Origin: Acanthacorydalis orientalis
Lineage: Eukaryota > Arthropoda > Insecta > Megaloptera > Corydalidae
DNA length: 64,000 bases
Assembly: GCA_034766995.1 (NCBI GenBank)
Contig: CM068315.1
Span: 35,915,318-35,979,317, forward strand
Direction: 5' to 3'
Below the pieces are notes generated by a model. The model was not told where the DNA came from and ran no database searches. It saw only the letters and a list, made by a program, of their open reading frames with translations. Below are positions 26,377 through 37,894 of this stretch, in pieces (positions within the stretch are counted from its first letter, which is position 1; the number at the start of each line of letters is the position of its first letter). Position numbers and translations under genes: made by a program.

Positions 26377-26841
26377 ATTAATCAATATTCATCACGGTCT
26401 TACATACAGGTCTGGCAACGTCGGTATTGAAAACGGTATCACTTGTTGGTCGAACTTTTTAATAAAACTCTCTGCCAACACGCGACGCCACCCGTAAAGG
26501 GATACACTCCCTCTCTTATCTTTCACAGTATAGCGCGAATTTTAAATTTGTATTAAAAAAGAAAATTGTTAAATGTGTGCAAGTGCGCGACATTTATCAT
26601 CTTTTAATACTCAATTTCCATGAAAATTCGATTAGTAGAAAAGTCTATTATTAGAATGACACTATTATTACGAGGATAGTGACAAGTAAGGTATAGTTGA
26701 TAGAAGTGTATCTGTCTACGGGCAGTGCTACATAGTGGCAGAAATCGTTATTAAAAACTCGACCTATAATGAGGACCGTTTTCGCTATTGAAATTGGTAT
26801 TCGTTGCCAAGCCTGTATGTAAGACCGTGGTATTGATTAAC
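26377..26841. mobile_element. Fold-back MITE with ~135-bp terminal inverted repeats
   Basis: The left arm, 26377-26513, is matched in reverse complement by 26705-26841. The outermost bases ATTAATCAATA are shared, then CACGGTCTTACATACAGG, then GGCAACG, and similarity continues to AACGGT, TTTTTAATAA and CTGCCA with small indels. The spacer of about 190 bases is non-coding. Long, partly decayed arms with no transposase fit a fold-back or MITE-type DNA element. Because the flank itself is palindromic, the target duplication cannot be called. Confidence 0.7.
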
Positions 26842-27130
26842 CCTGCGCCCGTGGATGCATATACAATTACCAACCTTTTTCAATAGGTCGAAGATGCTAT
26901 CCAGAAAAATATTGTTTTTCTAAAAAAAAATCTATTGATGACTCAATCTTTCTGAGAAATTCACTCAATACTAAAATCGTCAGCGAGCAACAAAAAGTTT
27001 AGATGGGTATATTTGAAAACAAAGTTGTAAACAGTTTGATCGTATGTGTACTATGCGAGTAAAAATTTTCGGTCTATAATTAAAAATCAATCTCATGTAC
27101 ACTTTTTGGAAATTTTATTCTTGTTCTGAA

Positions 27131-27454
27131 TGATTGATGGAGACCGCATGGTCTCTGTTCTGATTGGTTAACATCTATCACATGTATGCACACTCACGGT
27201 GTACAACTAAAGAAGGTACATGCTTTTAGTATACAACTGATAATAAATTTATTTAAAATATTATATTCATTAAAGCTTTAGAGTAAAAAAATAGTTACAC
27301 ATTTTAATAATGTATTTTGTTGTTATTTTTTATAAACTCTTCCAATAAAAATTTTACGACATACATTTTACGAAGATTATCTATGCGTATAATATGTTCA
27401 TTTCTGTTATTTGTTAAAGAAGAGTGAGAGTCACCAAGCGGGGGTGGAAAAGAG
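27131..27454 (+). repeat. Dispersed repeat, copy 1
   Basis: The stretch aligns end to end with 57029-57359 in the same orientation. Shared strings include CACATGTATGCA, CACGGTGTACAAC, CCAATAAAAATTTTACGAC, ATTTCTGTTATTTGTTAA and GGTGGAAAAG. It is non-coding and contains a short GC-richer end (near 27430-27470). The element class is not recognised. Confidence 0.75.
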
Positions 27455-28085
27455 CAAAAAGCAAGGGAAGGATCCTCTCGATCTGGATAAAATGTATTAT
27501 TATTTTTAAACTTCTTTAATAATGTAAAAAATATTTTTTAGACTTTCCACTGGTTTCTTGTAGTTGAAAACGTTTGTACTAAATAGGTACATTTTATACG
27601 TACATAATGATTTAAATATAATATAGTATTTATCTACAAAATAAAATTAATTTCTTTATAAATATAAGGTATTGAAACCACCATGAATTTCAAACTTGAA
27701 ATGCGATTTCTTAATACCAGAAATATTAGCGATTACATTTATATATAATACAAGAATATTTTTATGCTATTGAAGAAAAAAACCTATTTTAGGTTTTTAT
27801 ACACAGAATTAAATGCAAAATTTAAATATTACATTCCAGGAAATAGAATATGTATCAAGGAAAATCATTTAATTTTAATACACTGAGTAACTATAAAGTA
27901 CAATTATAAACTCAATATAATAATCATAGCATAAATATTTTAGGCAATGTAAATTAAGTAATTAATTGGAAACAAAATTTATATGGTCGTCAATATATTT
28001 TCAAATATATTATTATACTATATAAATATTATATTAAATAACATATATATAAAGAGATTACCTTTCAAAAGTCTTCAAAATTTAA
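27455..28085. other. Non-coding
   Basis: AT-rich sequence between the dispersed repeat and the recursive-splice candidate. A palindrome AAAAACCTATTTTAGGTTTTT lies at about 27777-27797. Nothing else is seen. Confidence 0.55.
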
Positions 28086-28122
28086 TATGCCACTCACCTG
28101 AAACAAAAGAAGAATAAATAAG
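28086..28122 (-). promoter_or_regulatory. Candidate recursive splice (ratchet) site
   Basis: On the minus strand TATTCTTCTTTTGTTTCAG is followed directly by GTGAGT: AG at 28099-28098, GT at 28097-28096. A strong acceptor fused to a strong donor with no exon between is the defining layout of recursive splice sites in long insect introns. All three frames beyond are closed within about 11 codons, so it is not a normal coding exon. A second GT (AAAG|GTAATC) lies 36 bases downstream and could define a transient RS-exon. It lies in the presumed intron downstream of the 54-codon exon at 38.5 kb. Confidence 0.5.
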
Positions 28123-28178
28123 TCAACTTGATTTAGATGTTTTCAAAATATAGGGTATGTCATACTAATAAGATTTTC

Positions 28179-28181
<3 letters not shown>

Positions 28182-28229
<48 letters not shown>
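28182..28229. repeat. (AT)n microsatellite
   Basis: Pure AT run less than 100 bases upstream (minus-strand sense) of the recursive splice candidate at 28098. Confidence 0.95.
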
Positions 28230-28230
<1 letters not shown>

Positions 28231-28629
28231 TCAACTTAGTTATGTTTTGCAGAATGCTCGTATATTTAATGTAGTTATAATTATCAAGAAGTTTACACCA
28301 ACAGAACATATAAATATATCTTCTCCTTTTTATTCTTTACTGTATGATAACCTATAAGAAAGATACTAATAATAGTATATAGAAATTACATTTCATCAAA
28401 TAATTCGAAGAACATGTAATATAAACAATATATTATAGTACCACACCTTATAAAAACAATTATATTCCTTTTTGTAATACAAAATAATTAATATGTATTA
28501 ATTTACAATACAAATCCATTCATAAAATGTTTAATGTTAATAATAATATATAAACAAATATTAGAAAAAGATGATGAAACCCATTAAGTAATCGAATTTT
28601 CTACTGTTTGATAATTTCATTGAAAGAAG

Positions 28630-28630
<1 letters not shown>

Positions 28631-28666
<36 letters not shown>

Positions 28667-28747
28667 TTGACTTTAACAGAGAAGAGCATCCTTCGTTGAA
28701 ACAATCAAATAATAGAAAATTCTACTACTTACTGGAAGTTTCATGAC

Positions 28748-28811
<64 letters not shown>
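28631..28811. repeat. Two (AT)n tracts
   Basis: AT runs at 28631-28663 and 28749-28811 are separated by about 85 bases of unique sequence. Confidence 0.95.
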
Positions 28812-28814
<3 letters not shown>

Positions 28815-29815
28815 GTCCACTTGTTACATGAATATTAACTTGTGAGATGAAATTGTTTTTAATTTAAGAACAGTCTTAATCTTTGTTCACATAATGAAAA
28901 ATAAAAGTACCAAACAAGAAACTTTCAAATTTAAATATTATTTCGCGATTAATGTTTTGTAGCAACCACAGAAAGATGTACATATAATATGAAGTTATGA
29001 ATCCAGTGCCTCTATTTCCTAAGCTTTGAGGTCGAAAACTCCCACATAGTATATATGCGATGTGAATATAAATGTTATGTTATACTTGGTACGCATTAGG
29101 TAATATCCATTACTCTTGTGGAATATTGATTTTAAATTTCGAATTCATAAATTTACAAAAGGATACACCTATGTTTGAACAATATAATGATATTTGAATA
29201 TACAAAAGATTATCTCGGTGTATTCGAGTGAAAGGAAAAAGGTTCAATACGAGGTGGCTAAATCGAACTATGAATTCAGTGTGTCTTTTCTTGATCAAAA
29301 TACACGCTTCCAGTATATGCACCTGTGATCAAATATATATTAATTATATTTACCTAAATTGTTTATTTAATACTTCAATTAAATAATAAACAGAAGTATA
29401 CAAAATATTTGAAAAGATAAAGAACAGTTCCTAAATATTATTATAATAGTTCTAATTTGTATCAACAAAAATAATATTAATATTTATAAGATAATATTTC
29501 ATTTCATTGGTGTACACAACTTTTGAACTTCTTCATACATCCGAAAATGAATAATAAAATATTTCCAATGAACTGAATTGCTTCCCAACTTTTGTTGTTT
29601 ACTAGTTTGCATTTTTTGATAGGAAGAAAAGGCTGAAACTTCATGTATATAAGTTTTGTGGATTTATTCCCTTGTAGTTGTTTATAAAACTTATTCTAAA
29701 GCATCGTACATACATCCACTTACTCACATATAAATTTATAAACACACACATCCACTATTTATTATTTATAAAGACTATAAACCTCACAAATGTGTATATA
29801 GATCCTCGCACACAT

Positions 29816-29817
<2 letters not shown>

Positions 29818-29861
<44 letters not shown>

Positions 29862-29877
29862 TACATACATACATACA
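29818..29877. repeat. (AT)n with ACATAC tail
   Basis: An AT run followed by ATAC tetramers. Confidence 0.95.
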
Positions 29878-30147
29878 CGTTTTATATACTCATAAATTAT
29901 TTTTATAATGCATTAATTTAATAAATATTTTTATTTTTTAATATGTAACAATATATTTATATTCTATTTAATAAAAATAAAATTTCATTCAAAAAAAAAA
30001 TGTTCAAACTATATTTTTAGCGACATTATATATATATATACACATATATATTTATATATTTTTTTAAATATTGTGTGCATGCCTGTGTGTATGCTGTGTA
30101 CGTGTGTCTGTCTCTGAGTATGTATGTCTCTCTGAGTGTATATGACT

Positions 30148-30549
30148 GTGTGTGTATGCCTGTGTGCGTATGCCTGTGTGTGCGTATGCCTGTGTGTGCG
30201 TATGCCTGTGTGTGTGTGTATGCCTGTGTGTGTGTGTGTATGCCTGTGTGTGTGTGTGTATGCCTGTGTGTGTGTGTGTATGCCTGTGTGTGTGTGTATG
30301 CCTGTGTGTGTGTGTATGCCTGTGTGTGTGTATGCCTGTGTGTGTGTATGCCTGTGTGTGTGTATGCCTGTGTGTGTGTATGCCTGTGTGTGTGTATGCC
30401 TGTGTGTGTGTATGCCTGTGTGTGTGTATGCCTGTGTGTGTGTGTATGCCTGTGTGTGTGTGTATGCCTGTGTGTGTGTGTATGCCTGTGTGTGTGTATG
30501 CCTGTGTGTGTGTGTATGCCTGTGTGTGTGTGCCTGTGTGTGTATGCCT
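30148..30549 (+). repeat. TATGCC(TG)n minisatellite
   Basis: About two dozen tandem units of TATGCC followed by (TG)n make up the array, with unit lengths from 14 to 20 bases that change in blocks. A diverged leader of the same composition starts at about 30072. All long frames here (VCVC or HTHT peptides) are artefacts of the repeat. Confidence 0.95.
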
Positions 30550-30972
30550 ACTTGTAGTTTCTTTATATCAAGAAACAATCATATATATTATACAAATTTA
30601 CCAATTAGTTATAGTGCAACTGGTTCAATAAATTTACGTCTATATAAACAAAGCGCATTTGTGATATTCTAATAAAGAGACTATTAGAAAATGATAAAAC
30701 TAAGAATAAAAATACAACACTAAAAAATAAAAACAAACTTATGTCTTAGATAGAGTATACAAACCAAAAAAAAAAACCGTAAATTAAATAACATATGATA
30801 TAAAGAAGGTAATTCAACTAAGGCTGCCACGCGAAAGTATTAAAAAAACGCAAAATTAAATTGTAATTTAACATTGAATTGAACTAAAATACTAAATAAA
30901 AAATAATGTTGACTTTTAAAAACCCCTGTGCCCCCTTTTAATGCTCCCATGTGGAAGGCCAAATTGAATCAC

Positions 30973-31023
30973 TCTATCTATCTATCTGGTGTGTGTGTAT
31001 GTATATATATATATATATATATA
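30973..31023. repeat. (TCTA)n-(GT)n-(AT)n compound
   Basis: Four TCTA tetramers, a short GT run and an AT run in succession. Confidence 0.9.
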
Positions 31024-31123
31024 CAGTCAAAGAATTTAAATATCATTCGCTTTATTACACTTACATTTCCTATAAAAAGGAAAAATATTTTCACAGAAAT
31101 ATATTAAACCTTTTATGTAAATA

Positions 31124-31137
31124 AATATGTATGTATG

Positions 31138-31193
<56 letters not shown>
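31124..31193. repeat. (ATGT)n-(AT)n compound
   Basis: GTAT tetramers lead into a pure AT run. Confidence 0.95.
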
Positions 31194-31196
<3 letters not shown>

Positions 31197-31479
31197 ATAT
31201 ATCATAATTGAAATTTTATAACGTTCTACTTGAAGAAACAGCTGCATTTTTGACGAAATGTAATTTAACACCCAGATTAAAATACGTGAAAGAAACGAAG
31301 CGAAGACACTTTTAACGAAAAACTCATTTTTCCATTTCCCGATACTTATCATCACCCTTTTTGTCGATTTTTCATGACGACAGCTGTCTCTGATATCTTG
31401 TTGAGGAACGATAATAAAATACGTGATTCATGCATTTAAAATAGACATCGAGTGCACAAGCGAAAATTGTTGATAGCAA

Positions 31480-31529
31480 TGTATATATATATATATGTGT
31501 GTATGTATGTATGTATGTATGTATGTATG

Positions 31530-31564
<35 letters not shown>

Positions 31565-31565
31565 A
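31480..31565. repeat. (AT)n-(GTAT)n-(AT)n
   Basis: GTAT tetramers are nested between AT runs. Confidence 0.95.
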
Positions 31566-31702
31566 TTTATTATGTATATGTGGTTGAATTGTAAATATGT
31601 TACCATAGTATACCATACATATTAGTGGGCATTGCTGAATTAATTAATATAACTAAAGAAATACACATTAAGTTAGAGAAGATTATGATGAAGCTTTTTT
31701 AT

Positions 31703-31703
<1 letters not shown>

Positions 31704-31767
<64 letters not shown>
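31704..31767. repeat. (AT)n-(GT)n compound
   Basis: An AT run is followed by a GT run of about 30 bases. Confidence 0.95.
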
Positions 31768-31769
<2 letters not shown>

Positions 31770-32566
31770 AGTAAAGTCAGATAAATTCGTTCAGTTTTTA
31801 TGCATTAAAAAAGTTTTTTTTTAATTCAAAGTTGCTTTTTGTATCAAGAGTGATCAACAGAAATAAATTATAAAAAATATTTTGTTTGGTGTTGTTGGAT
31901 TAAAATACAAACTTATAATAAAATAAAACAAAAACATTTTATATTGCTTCAAACAATAAAATGAAATATATAATATAAGCATAATATCTAACATCATAAA
32001 CAATATGTTAGGACACGTCAAATATTATATATAACCAAAAACGTTCTCTCAACAAAATACAACAAACTATTAACATTCAGTAGAACGTTCTATACCGTAA
32101 CACGGTCAATACGACTTTCTATAAAATAGCCAGTGACCACAAAAACAAACATCTTCTGGACGTTATTGAAGCGTAAATTTTATTTAGGGAAACAGTGCCC
32201 CGTGTGATCCAGTGCTCCGTTGATTCCCTTGGGACGATTGTATCCCATTTGTTGTGATTCCTGGTACGATAACTGGCAGCACTTTATGGATTATGTATGT
32301 TAACAAAGCGTAAACGGCATGCAATATACCCTATTAAAATGTTTTTATATGTTAAGAGAATTATTCTCAATGGAATAGTATTTTTTAACTTTTCATTGTA
32401 AAACATAATTATAATAACCAATAAAGAAAGACGATTTTTCTTATATCTGCATATCTCTCCAAATCAATGTTTAATTAACTTTTCAAAAAATTTTATTTAT
32501 TGTTTTAAATTTTAAAAATATAGTCCGTCTTATTTTAAAAACGATAAGAAAATTAACGACGAAAAT

Positions 32567-32653
32567 TATCTTACTAAACATTTATTAAATAATATTTTTA
32601 TAAAATGTCTAAGTAACCAATATAGATGATTCATATAAACAGAAGATTTTTTT
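32567..32653 (+). repeat. 87-bp duplication, copy 1
   Basis: The segment from TATCTTACTAAACATTTATT to AGAAGATTTTTTT recurs at 34531-34617 with only two substitutions seen. The flanks are unrelated and the 3' end is a T-run. It is a recent short duplication or a small insertion. Confidence 0.8.
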
Positions 32654-32655
32654 AT

Positions 32656-32658
32656 ATG

Positions 32659-32732
<74 letters not shown>

Positions 32733-32760
32733 TATACAAATATATGTATATATACACATC
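32656..32760. repeat. (AT)n compound
   Basis: AT run flanked by TGTATATATACA-type steps; it follows directly after the 87-bp duplication copy 1, whereas copy 2 lacks it. Confidence 0.95.
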
Positions 32761-33338
32761 TATGTGTAACAATGAATGTGTATGTTTATTTACGTAAACG
32801 TGCAACAACTTTAATTAAATCAATGTAAGTAGCATTAAGTAATTGACAAATACATCATTGTTCAATTGACTTGCCTAAAAGCTATTAATATTGTATGGTT
32901 TATATCCAATAGTACTTTATAATCGGTAGTTATTTAATTAAAAAATTGATTAATTGCCACAACTATAAAATACCGTCAAACAATGTCCTGATAACAATAT
33001 ATCGCAAACCTTCCGGCAACATACGTTTACACCAATTAAAATAATCCTGCAATTGAATACACATGACATCATTAGTTCAAATATTAATTTACTAAATTAC
33101 AAACATATATATATATATGCGTGTGTGTATGTTTGTATGTACGTACGTAATCAAAATGTACAAAAGAGTGATTATAATATAATTTGTATTTTTTAGAAAA
33201 TTGCATATAAATATATGCACATTTTTTATTAATATTTCTTTTTTCAATAATAATGCACTGGGTGAAAAATACTTTAAACATCGATATAATTAAAACTATT
33301 CTATGTAAATACCAAAATAAATTTCAATGTTCTTTTTC

Positions 33339-33341
<3 letters not shown>

Positions 33342-33400
<59 letters not shown>
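33342..33400. repeat. (AT)n microsatellite
   Basis: Pure AT run. Confidence 0.95.
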
Positions 33401-33402
<2 letters not shown>

Positions 33403-33565
33403 CATGAAACAGATAAATAATTAATTATGAAGATTTTAATAATATAATATCTTAAGAAATTCACATTAATTTCCACTGAATATAAATTAAACTCAATTTA
33501 AATGATGATTCAATATAGAATATTTTAGGTTTTTCGTTTAAATAAATACAAATTCAAACTCATTC

Positions 33566-33586
33566 ACACAGCACAGCACAGCACAA
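33566..33586. repeat. (CACAG)n short pentamer repeat
   Basis: Three to four CACAG/GCACA pentamers, unusual in this AT-dominated window. Confidence 0.8.
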
Positions 33587-33918
33587 TTGATATCGTCAGT
33601 AAAAAAGGGAACATCTAAATAAATCTAGGTTTCAGAACCACAATCGACATAACTTTTCGTGCTAGTACCGTTGCAGAATCATATTAATCTTTCACATACA
33701 AAAGATCTATAATTTTCTTTTTTTTTGTAAGATACTGTCATTTTTTGTATTTGATCGTTTCGATAGAAACTAGAAACAATAAATCAATATTATTGCTTTA
33801 TTTACCAATTGAGTATGGACATTTACGCTTTGTTAATAAAGTAAGAATAGAAATTACGATAAAACTCACTATTTGGCGTATTAAATATTATCTGCATTAA
33901 AAATAAAAAGTTCAAATG

Positions 33919-33920
<2 letters not shown>

Positions 33921-33963
<43 letters not shown>
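33921..33963. repeat. (AT)n microsatellite
   Basis: Pure AT run. Confidence 0.95.
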
Positions 33964-33968
<5 letters not shown>

Positions 33969-34229
33969 TCGTATTCGTGCAATAAAAAAATAAATCAATT
34001 TATTAAAAGTAACTTTCGAAACAAAAGAATAACATATAGTAAGCAAGTAAATATAAAAATATATCTTAGTTACCTTTATAAATGTAGAATTAGACACATA
34101 AAATTAAATGAAACAAAATTAAAAATATTGATAAGCGTACCATTTGATATGAAAATTATTAAAATATTATTATTATATAAAAATCAATAATACAAACATT
34201 ATAAAAATAAGAAAAATATTCATCCTCCG

Positions 34230-34233
<4 letters not shown>

Positions 34234-34300
<67 letters not shown>

Positions 34301-34301
34301 T
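34234..34301. repeat. (AT)n microsatellite
   Basis: AT run with one ACAT step. Confidence 0.95.
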
Positions 34302-34530
34302 TAAATTATACTCATATGTCATGCATTAAGTCACTTTGTTATACACACTATAAGCTAGAATATACATAAACTGTGACAGCTAGATTAACAGGATTCACGC
34401 CAAAAACACAAAATATTATATGCTAAGATTAACAAGCAGTGACAAATACAATTCTCTCACAAAAACTTGCATGGATATTATTACTCTACGCATGCTGTGT
34501 TGCTTCATTTTCATATAATTCTTAATCATA

Positions 34531-34617
34531 TATCTTACTAAACATTTATTAAATAATATTTTTATAAAATGTCCAAGTAACTAATATAGATGATTCATAT
34601 AAACAGAAGATTTTTTT
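34531..34617 (+). repeat. 87-bp duplication, copy 2
   Basis: This direct repeat of 32567-32653 lies about 1.96 kb downstream and differs at GTCCAAG and ACTAAT. Both copies end in GATTTTTTT. Confidence 0.8.
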
Positions 34618-35019
34618 CTAATTATTCTCTTGTGGTCAAATTATTAAAAAAAATGAATTAAATACTATACAATCAGTAAAGTAATAAATAATATAATTTT
34701 CATAAATACTGTTGCAATTTTTAACAATTCTCAAATGAAAATTACAAATATACTTTTAAATAGGTAAACTATCGATTAATATAACAAACCATGAAGTTTA
34801 TTTTCTTATAAAAAATACAATATAAATATTAGTATGCAATATATATGACTTTTTTACTTTTTAATTAAAAAAAAGAAAAAAACATTATAAGACTAATATA
34901 TCAAAAGAAAAAATAGACAAACTGTATTTGGACATAAACATCTAGTCTTTCAACGAAGCCTTTAAAATAAAATAAAAATTATAATTTGAATACATGGAAT
35001 TTAAGATAATTCAAATTCA

Positions 35020-35048
35020 TATATATGCTTATATATACATACATATAC

Positions 35049-35082
<34 letters not shown>

Positions 35083-35096
35083 ATGTATATGTGTAT
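35020..35096. repeat. (AT)n-(GT)n compound
   Basis: Interrupted AT and ATAC steps followed by a GT run. Confidence 0.9.
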
Positions 35097-35708
35097 TATT
35101 TATTTCATATAGCAAATTTCAATACCATGGCGATTACATCGATAAAGGAGACCTATACTAATTTGAAGTATTACATAAAACACATATTTTTTTACTTAGT
35201 CATTATTACGAATTTAATTACTAAAGTATAATCAATATTATTAAAATTTTATATATTACTATAAACCTGAACTTCGTACTTTGATTGTATCTACTGGTTC
35301 TGTTACAATTCTAAGAACATTTTTAATTAGAACCAGTAGTATTGTGAATTATCTTAAATAGGTATACCTACACAATATAATTTGAATATTTCCAGCATCT
35401 AATTAGCTTTATCGTGCGTTCATACCTTATTCGTCCATGCCAATTAACTAATTTAGATTTGATTTGAATTAATTAACATTTAAGTGAATAATTTACATTG
35501 GACTATTTTAAGTTGATACTGTAGGATTCGAGAGGTAGAAAGGTGTCAGTACTGAAACGTTCTACTAACTTCTAGCTGAAAGTTTAATGTGACTGATTTA
35601 TATTTAATTCGATGTGTAATGGTAAGTGTGTATCGACAATCGTACTTGAATTTAAATATGAGTGTATACTTTTATATTGTTTTACTACTCGTGTTGTATA
35701 TCTGTGTG

Positions 35709-35713
<5 letters not shown>

Positions 35714-35754
<41 letters not shown>
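35714..35754. repeat. (AT)n microsatellite
   Basis: Pure AT run. Confidence 0.95.
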
Positions 35755-35756
<2 letters not shown>

Positions 35757-36340
35757 GATAATATAACATTTATAAATATACTAGTATATAGCCCGTTAAA
35801 ACAGACGGGAAATTAGAAATGAACACAGAAAGAAAAAAAAATGTTTACTGCTTTTTGCAACATAATATATTTAAACATAAAAAATACCTAAGAACGAAAT
35901 ATACGAGTAATAAATTAAATTTGAAACCTATGAGCTGACAAATCAAACATCACTCATTACTTTCTCCGCAGGACAAAGTGACTAGAAGTGTGGATTTTTA
36001 TTATTAAGAAACAAGTAAAAAAAAACTATGTTAGGACAAAAATTCTGTCATATTTAAGATACTTTAAGTTTCCTCTTAAAAACATTGCATAAAAAAGTAT
36101 AACCACAACCATTAACTATTCAAGTACGTTTTTTTATAAACTATGAAAAACCTTTTACTAATATCGAATTACTAGATTTTAAATGTATTCAGATTTGAGT
36201 ACTATATACAAAACGTACTACCAAATATACTAAAAAGTAAATAATTTGATTCTCAGTGATTGAAGTTACACTAAATATACAAAAAGGATGAAAATTTATA
36301 AAAAAATCCAATAAAAAATTGTTATTAATTTGTATAAATC

Positions 36341-36412
<72 letters not shown>

Positions 36413-36423
36413 GTAAATATATA
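36341..36423. repeat. (AT)n microsatellite
   Basis: Long AT run with TTTATATATGTAAATATATA at its end. Confidence 0.95.
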
Positions 36424-36655
36424 TGCTATTGAATAGCAATTTATGCTTAATTAACATATTTTTAATTAGTCCTTGATTAAAAACGTAAATAGTAATTGCA
36501 AAACGATTCATCAAAACTGCTTATTGATTCACAAATGCCAACATATCTGCTTGCTTATAAGCAATTATAACATCAAAATACCATTAATAGAATTGAATAA
36601 ATCGGGTTAGTATTTATGGAATCAATAAAAACATTCAAAAATGTACATACACTTA

Positions 36656-36657
<2 letters not shown>

Positions 36658-36727
<70 letters not shown>

Positions 36728-36760
36728 TAGATAGATACATAGATAGATGCATACATACAT
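36658..36760. repeat. (AT)n-(GATA)n compound
   Basis: Two AT runs split by ACACATGT are followed by GATA and CATA tetramers. Confidence 0.95.
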
Positions 36761-37063
36761 TCAATTTTGGCAAACATAAACTACAGAACTTTTTACACCT
36801 GATTTGATCAAATTCACAAATAGATATAATAAAATAAATAATATTTTTTTGCATATTTGAACGCCAATGTAATCTTAATCTCACAAGGGCTGAATACGCC
36901 CTCAGAAATTGAGTTTAGGACCAAACTTCGTGTAGTGGTAGGGTACCCTAAAGATATTAATATAATAACGAACTAACTTGCACTATCCAACCATTTTCGA
37001 GAAAACGCCTCCCAAGTTTACGCATTGGCTTTATGAAAGAAAAAATGTTATCCGTTGTCAATT

Positions 37064-37132
37064 CGCTTGATAGTTACGGTGGACCGCCGGCTTCAAATGT
37101 CTGAGGTGTTAGGTTTGATTCCGGCTCGATCC
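37064..37132 (+). repeat. tRNA-like (SINE-head-like) segment, left arm
   Basis: TAGTTACGGTGGA resembles a tRNA D-arm/A-box, and GGTTTGATTCC matches the B-box consensus GGTTCGANTCC at ten of eleven positions. Between them CCGGC-TTCAAAT-GTCTG resembles an anticodon arm with a CAA anticodon. Stem pairing is incomplete and there is no clean acceptor stem. It is therefore a tRNA-derived promoter remnant rather than a tRNA gene. Confidence 0.45.
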
Positions 37133-37640
37133 ATGCAGTTTTTTCTTCACATGAATAATAATTTAATGCATCTAATGCAACTTAATAAAAAAAATATTTT
37201 AATAAAGATGAAATAATATTTCTTGCAATTTTTTTAAATTTTGACAATTTTATTTCAGACAATGATTCTTCCAGAAAATTTTTTTAATTTTTTGCAAACA
37301 TATTCGTCTATTAAAGTATTCATGTGGTATATGATCCCGTTAAAGTGATCACATGGTATATCCATGAAAGAATTTTATACCTTCCTCTATACACAATATT
37401 CCGAGGAATATACCAGATGAATACTTTAAATACGAATATGTTTGCAAAAAATGCAAAAATTAAAAAAAATTCGTGCAAAAAAAATTATTTTCGGAAATAA
37501 AATTGTCAAAATTTAAAAGATACGCAATTCTTAAAAACCAATTTTTGAAAAAAAGGGCAAGAAAATGTTATTTCACTTTTATTTAAATATTTTTTTAAAT
37601 AAAATCCATTAAATAATTCTTTAGGTGGAGAAAAAAAAAA

Positions 37641-37708
37641 CAGGATCGAGCGAAAATCGAACTTGACACTTCAGACACTTGAAGCCGGCGGTCTACTGCC
37701 TAGCTAAC
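37641..37708 (-). repeat. tRNA-like (SINE-head-like) segment, right arm
   Basis: This is the reverse-complement counterpart of 37064-37132. On the minus strand TAGCTAGGCAGTAGA is a better A-box/D-arm match than the left copy, and AAGTTCGATTTTC corresponds to the B-box. The shared GACCGCCGGCTTCAA and TGTCTGA strings show common descent. The two copies face each other, so pol III read-through from either would cross the hairpin loop. Confidence 0.45.
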
Positions 37709-37894
37709 AAGTTAGTTTATAATGGATACAAATCTTTCTCTAATAAGGCGATTCCGAAACTTTGGAGCCTTTTTTCTCGAAAATGGCTGAATAGTGAGAG
37801 TTAGTAAGTTACTATAATAATACCTTTAGGGTATCCTACCACTACACGAAGTTCAGTCCCAAACTCAATATCCGAGGGCGTATTCTCCCCTTGT

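Larger units (their letters stand above)
28123..30070. other. Non-coding
   Basis: AT tracts and unique AT-rich sequence. The frame at 29110-29322 (minus) has no coding composition. No gene is visible. Confidence 0.6.
30550..36882. other. Non-coding, repeat-rich
   Basis: Microsatellites plus the 87-bp duplication. A slightly GC-higher stretch at 32160-32320 has no usable frame. No gene is supported. Confidence 0.6.
36883..37894. mobile_element. ~1-kb hairpin (fold-back) element
   Basis: This is a near-complete palindrome. The left arm, 36883-37333, is matched in reverse complement by 37408-37894, leaving a loop of about 74 bases. Diagnostic matches include AATACGCCCTC, CTTCGTGTAGTGGTAGG, CTCGAAAA, GACCGCCGGCTTCAA and GCAAACATATTCGT. 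The arms differ by substitutions and small indels, so the hairpin is old or relaxed. There is no coding potential. Each arm contains a tRNA-like stretch, annotated separately. A transcript would fold into a ~450-bp duplex. Confidence 0.75.

Noticed and set aside
26001..26850. piggyBac-type ends from GGGTTAA at ~26004 and TTAACCC at ~26837
   Set aside because: The two are oriented outward-in the wrong way for TTAACCC...GGGTTAA termini, and the inverted repeats found start elsewhere.
30148..30549. Regularly spaced repeats as a CRISPR array
   Set aside because: Units are contiguous, contain no unique spacers, and the context is eukaryotic.
30009..30672. VCVC- or HTHT-rich open frames on both strands
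   Set aside because: They are produced by the TATGCC(TG)n minisatellite and open in several frames at once.
37064..37132. Functional tRNA-Leu(CAA) gene
   Set aside because: The acceptor and T stems do not pair properly, the long variable arm of tRNA-Leu is missing, and the same sequence is mirrored in the other arm of a mobile hairpin.
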